In this document: positions 60,700-64,000 of the stretch, in pieces
Numbering within the stretch: the stretch's first letter is position 1
How the letters are laid out: each line of letters starts with the position of its first letter
Source: Tubulanus polymorphus
Taxonomy: Eukaryota; Nemertea; Palaeonemertea; Tubulaniformes; Tubulanidae
Assembly (NCBI RefSeq): GCF_964204645.1
Contig: NC_134025.1
Location: 186,001 to 250,000 of the forward strand
Direction: 5' to 3'
Length of the DNA stretch: 64,000 bases
Position numbers and translations under genes: made by a program
The notes under the pieces: generated by a model
Databases searched by the model: none
Seen by the model: the letters and a program-made list of their open reading frames with translations, nothing else
What the model was told of the DNA's origin: nothing

Positions 60700-61900
60700 T
60701 TCCTCAAAACCTAAGAAGATTTGTTGTCGATCTGAAAGTAAATCAGCTTCATCAGCGCTGTAGATACCTTGAGTCTGCTAATGTATTCCCAATATGAAAC
60801 CTCAATGTTCCTAGACCCCTAGCTACCAGACGCTTCTATTACTTTTTTGAAAGAATCCACACTCCAAGCACTTTCTCTACCTGTCGCGGCCACTAATTTA
60901 AAAGAGCTCAGGGCGATCCCCCGGGGGTCTATAAGGAATATACCCATCTCTAATGAGTAGTGAATGAACAATGACAGTGAACCTCGTTAAAAATGGCGGC
61001 CTTTTCATTAATTAGTTAATGATTGTTCATTTCTAACAGAGAAATATTGTAACCATGCACCTCTAAACTGTCTATTTATCTCGTTAATTAATTAGTTTTG
61101 ATTAATTAGAGCAATTTATTAATTAGTAGAATAATGAATAACGTTGTTAATTTCACGTACACAAATCTTACTATGTACAAATTTAGAATTGAAGAAAAAA
61201 ATAAAAATGATTTTAAGATTGAAAATTCGACGTTTCGTTCTGTCATCTATAGAAAAGGTCATCGTTAGTCCCAAGGACAGAGCAGTGCAGACGAGTTGAA
61301 TGGGTTAACTGGGTAACTGGTGATACTCAATGATTTAGGTTAAGACACAAAATCATCGCCGCTGAAGTTGACATTGTGTCGATCTCATCATGTTGATAAC
61401 TTGTACAAATGACGACTCACACCTAATACATTGAAATTTGAACAAGTATACAGAAACATGAAATATGACGACTTATCCAAATTACGACTTAGCCTACACT
61501 AAATCGAATAGGAAATACAAATTGGACTGGAAAATATACAGATGACTTCAGTCTGAAGTGATGACTTATCGAAATGATGACTTTGAGATCGAGTTTGACT
61601 TTGTTGAGAAAGAAGGGACAGAAAAGCAGAGTTGTAGATTCTGTAGCGATGCTGTGAAATGTGTTTCCAAAGTTTTGAAACTGATCTCGAATATGTTGCA
61701 AGATGTGTAAAATGATACGCGGATGGTGGTCGTGATGAAGAGGATGAAAGTGATGAGAGATAGTGTGATTTCACTGTCTGCAGTTTCTGGGTGATGAATT
61801 CTGTTGCATCCAATTGAAGGAAGTAATTCAAAACAAGTATAATTTATAAAAGCGGGTGATATTGAGATATAGAAGAGCACTTGACTATCATTACTCTACC
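60700..61900. other. No gene recognised; TAATTA cluster at 61005-61135
   Basis: Overlapping short ORFs at 61489-61880 (minus) have no family resemblance. Positions 61005-61135 hold about five ATTAATTAG/TAATTA homeodomain-type motifs in 130 bp. This could be a regulatory element or simply AT-rich sequence. Confidence 0.3.
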
Positions 61901-61914
61901 TGTGTGTACATAGA

Positions 61915-62015
61915 GCATCACTCTCTCTCTCACTCTCTCCTCTCTCACTCACTCTCTCTCTCACTCTCTCTCACTCTCTCTCACTCTCTCCACTCTCTCT
62001 CACTCTCTCCACTCT
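61915..62015. repeat. CT/CACT simple repeat
   Basis: ctctctctcactctctc microsatellite on the plus strand. Confidence 0.95.
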
Positions 62016-62639
62016 CCCATACTTGAGTGAAATGTCGCACCCAAAACTGAAGAGTTTGAGATGTTTCAAGTATGTACTAGTGGGATACTGGTGATGAGGT
62101 CTGACGCCTATATATCAAATAAAAAATGAAATTCCTTCCCGCCGATAGGGGCTTTATTGTCTTATTTCCATAACGTGAAATATATTTCTATATTTGAGAG
62201 GCATCATTCGAAGAAATGAGAATTTCAATAAAGTTTAAAAAGCCCTGGGCGGGGTAGGGGTATGCTGCACCGAATTATATAGATTTGTTATCTTAAAACA
62301 CTTAAAATTACAGAATTCTCTCCTTATGGGAAATACCCAACCGGAATAGTATCCCACATTTATATAAATGCTATCAATATCTGATGATTTATTTGACAAA
62401 ACGTTGAATGGTCCATTTTTTCTTATCGGCCATAAAGATTTTTTGTAGGGCAGAGTTGTCTAACCTGTCTGAGGAGTGCCTAGGCGGGAATGTGGTCAGG
62501 GTAGAAATATAGAAAATCCTGCGCTGAATAATTCTATAAGATTGATGCAGGCGTCACATCAGCGGCCGACACAGCATGGTTTAGCTTTAAGACCATCTTC
62601 GTTCTCAAGTGACGACCACGAGGCCCTGGTTTATAGTAT

Positions 62640-62667
62640 CACAGCTGTGGATGTATGACACAGCTGA
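62640..62667. promoter_or_regulatory. Paired CAGCTG E-boxes upstream of the achaete-scute gene
   Basis: CAGCTG at 62642-62647 and 62661-62666, 19 bp apart and about 450 bp before the TATA box. CAGCTG is the preferred E-box of achaete-scute/E-protein dimers, so autoregulation is plausible. Chance occurrence cannot be excluded. Confidence 0.4.
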
Positions 62668-62997
62668 TTGTAGACGTCACCCAGTGATGAAACACTCTGC
62701 GTCTGGTTTGATATAAAAACCCTGCACACTAAGAATGAAAATATAGTCCGAAATGTTTCCTTTAGTTAGTAATAAGCATTTTATTCAACGTTTCTACTTC
62801 ATTTTGCGGAACAAATAATTTACTCCAGTCAGTTTCCGACGAGGAGTTGAATGAATGTTATTTTCAGATTCGATTCTAACATTTTGATCACTTGTTGAAA
62901 TCGATGTTGAGTAAGATGATGAAATTGGGTCGACGGGTTATTTTCTATGAGACATGCTTTGGTTTATGGAGAGTCAGTGTCCTGGGTAGATGTGTGT

Positions 62998-63007
62998 GGC
63001 ACGCGAG
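62998..63007 (+). promoter_or_regulatory. Hairy/Hes class C site in the achaete-scute promoter
   Basis: GGCACGCGAG, 90 bp before the TATA box, resembles the Hairy/Hes class C consensus GGCACGCGMC known as a repressor site in proneural promoters. A 12-bp palindrome, actcgcgcgagt (63008-63019), adjoins it. Confidence 0.5.
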
Positions 63008-63096
63008 ACTCGCGCGAGTTGGAAGGCGTGGTCTGGGCTCCTCTTCTGTCAACCATTGTGTGATGAACCCGCGAAATTTGGTCACCTCGAGAGGGG

Positions 63097-63103
63097 TATA
63101 AAA
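63097..63103 (+). promoter_or_regulatory. TATA box of the achaete-scute gene
   Basis: TATAAAA in gaggggtataaaaacgtc. Expected start near 63128, giving a 5' UTR of about 45 nt before the ATG at 63175, with no intron. Confidence 0.75.
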
Positions 63104-63174
63104 ACGTCTTTACATCACGGCATCAATACAGAGTGTTGTATAGACGGGTAGACACACACACAGACACACAAGTC

Positions 63175-63909
63175 ATGGATGAACACAATCTGGATTTAGA
63201 AACAACTGAAATTAAACTGGAACATTTCGAGGACGATTCGGACGTTAAAGATTTCGATGAAATAGATTTGTTGAATTCCACGTCGAAAAAAGAGAACAAT
63301 AATAAATCGTTAAAGAAATTGAGTCAGAAATCTAGCGGTATCGCCGTAGCGCGGCGAAATGAGCGAGAGCGAAACCGCGTTAAACATATAAACAGGACAT
63401 TCGGAATTCTCAGGCAACATATTCCGAATATGAAACCGACTAAAAAACTGAGTAAAGTTGATACATTGAGGTGCGCGTCGCAGTATATCCGTAGTTTACA
63501 ACAGTTAATATCTGAGCACGATCGACTGGCGCTGAGAATGCATCAACCGAATCAATGTTATCATCGTTCAGGCCTTCATCATCATCATCATCAACAACAG
63601 CAGCAGCAGCAATCTAATCTATTCATGTACAATACTGATACTCGTCAGTCTCATCATTTATATCATCCTCATCATCCTCATCATCATCATCAGCAGCAGC
63701 AGCAGCACCGTCCTCATTTACGGATACCTATCCAGCCTCCTGTTCACATGGTTACCTCATCATCTCCATCCTCACCGAACACGTCAGTTATGAGTGCAGC
63801 ATCTCCCGGTTACAGCTCCGACTCGTCGTGGGACGGTTTATCAGTAGCAGAGAGAGAGGAAACAGAGTTTATACCTAGAATATCCCCGACTGAATCTGTC
63901 TGGTCCTGA
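63175..63909 (+). CDS. ASCL: Achaete-scute family bHLH transcription factor
   Basis: Single coding exon, 244 aa. Residues 58-112 form the bHLH: basic [15 protein letters not shown], helix 1 [12 protein letters not shown], helix 2 [20 protein letters not shown]. This is the achaete-scute signature ([21 protein letters not shown]). It should pair with an E-protein and bind CANNTG to promote neural fate. The acidic N-terminus holds an IKLE sumoylation-type motif (13-16). Residues about 133-185 are His- and Gln-rich repeats. The C-terminal [19 protein letters not shown] matches the YSSD-S-D-LS-EE motif of ASCL proteins. The protein ends ISPTESVWS. The ATG at 63175 is chosen because it lies 72 bp past the TATA box; no ATG precedes it in frame. 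A donor (CCTG|GTAAGT) ends at 63919, ten bases after the stop, so the 3' UTR is probably spliced. Confidence 0.95.
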   Translation: MDEHNLDLETTEIKLEHFEDDSDVKDFDEIDLLNSTSKKENNNKSLKKLSQKSSGIAVARRNERERNRVKHINRTFGILRQHIPNMKPTKKLSKVDTLRCASQYIRSLQQLISEHDRLALRMHQPNQCYHRSGLHHHHHQQQQQQQSNLFMYNTDTRQSHHLYHPHHPHHHHQQQQQHRPHLRIPIQPPVHMVTSSSPSSPNTSVMSAASPGYSSDSSWDGLSVAEREETEFIPRISPTESVWS

Positions 63910-64000
63910 ATCGATCCTGGTAAGTTTTAATTGTTTTATTGCACAGTTCTTCTTCATTGGAAATGAATTGATTCTAACTCAAATAGAGAATGATAGAAGA

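Noticed and set aside
62476-63101. Short plus-strand ORFs before the achaete-scute gene
   Set aside because: No recognised motif; they overlap the promoter elements and start at poor codons.
63133-63174. Upstream 14-codon extension of the bHLH ORF
   Set aside because: It begins with TTG; the first in-frame ATG is at 63175, with the TATA box correctly spaced.

Overview
This is a eukaryotic nuclear window from an invertebrate bilaterian, most likely a lophotrochozoan such as a mollusc, annelid or brachiopod. The grounds are GT-AG introns throughout, metazoan orthologues with many exons, TATA promoters, a LINE remnant, tRNA-derived SINE pieces and a very heavy load of intronic minisatellites. 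The phylum is an inference; nothing in the sequence fixes it. There are no bacterial operons, CRISPR arrays or rRNA.

Layout. Positions 1-3480 hold a decayed LINE end, a dispersed hairpin repeat and a 76-bp satellite with a tRNA B-box. Positions 3481-31352 (minus strand) hold the HECT ubiquitin ligase HECTD1, modelled here in 41 coding exons (about 2,484 aa). Positions 32563-45428 (plus strand) hold the nucleoporin NUP133, modelled in 33 coding exons (1,132 aa) and head-to-head with HECTD1 across about 1.2 kb. Positions 45430-46890 are a nest of satellite and foldback elements. Positions 46892-48005 (minus) hold a small three-exon gene for a secreted 56-aa peptide with a six-cysteine knottin (ICK) pattern. 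Positions 49618-56491 (minus) hold a 17-exon single-pass membrane protein (1,400 aa): signal peptide, several repeated cysteine-bearing modules, cadherin-like domains, a transmembrane helix and a short tail. Positions about 58090-60136 (plus) hold a globin with an acylation-type N-terminus, and 63175-63909 (plus) a single-coding-exon achaete-scute bHLH gene with a TATA promoter.

The neighbours do not form a pathway. HECTD1 (ubiquitin ligation) and NUP133 (nuclear pore scaffold) are housekeeping genes that may share a divergent promoter. The rest are an effector peptide, a lineage-variable adhesion receptor, a globin and a proneural transcription factor.

The most striking observation is that two large intronic minisatellites are built from splice junctions. 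About 85 copies of a 40-41-bp unit in HECTD1 intron 7 each carry the 3' splice site and first bases of exon 8. Twenty-five copies in NUP133 intron 2 each carry the end of exon 2 and its 5' splice site. Other arrays fill introns almost edge to edge. The knottin gene and the cadherin-like receptor are the best candidates for little-described genes.
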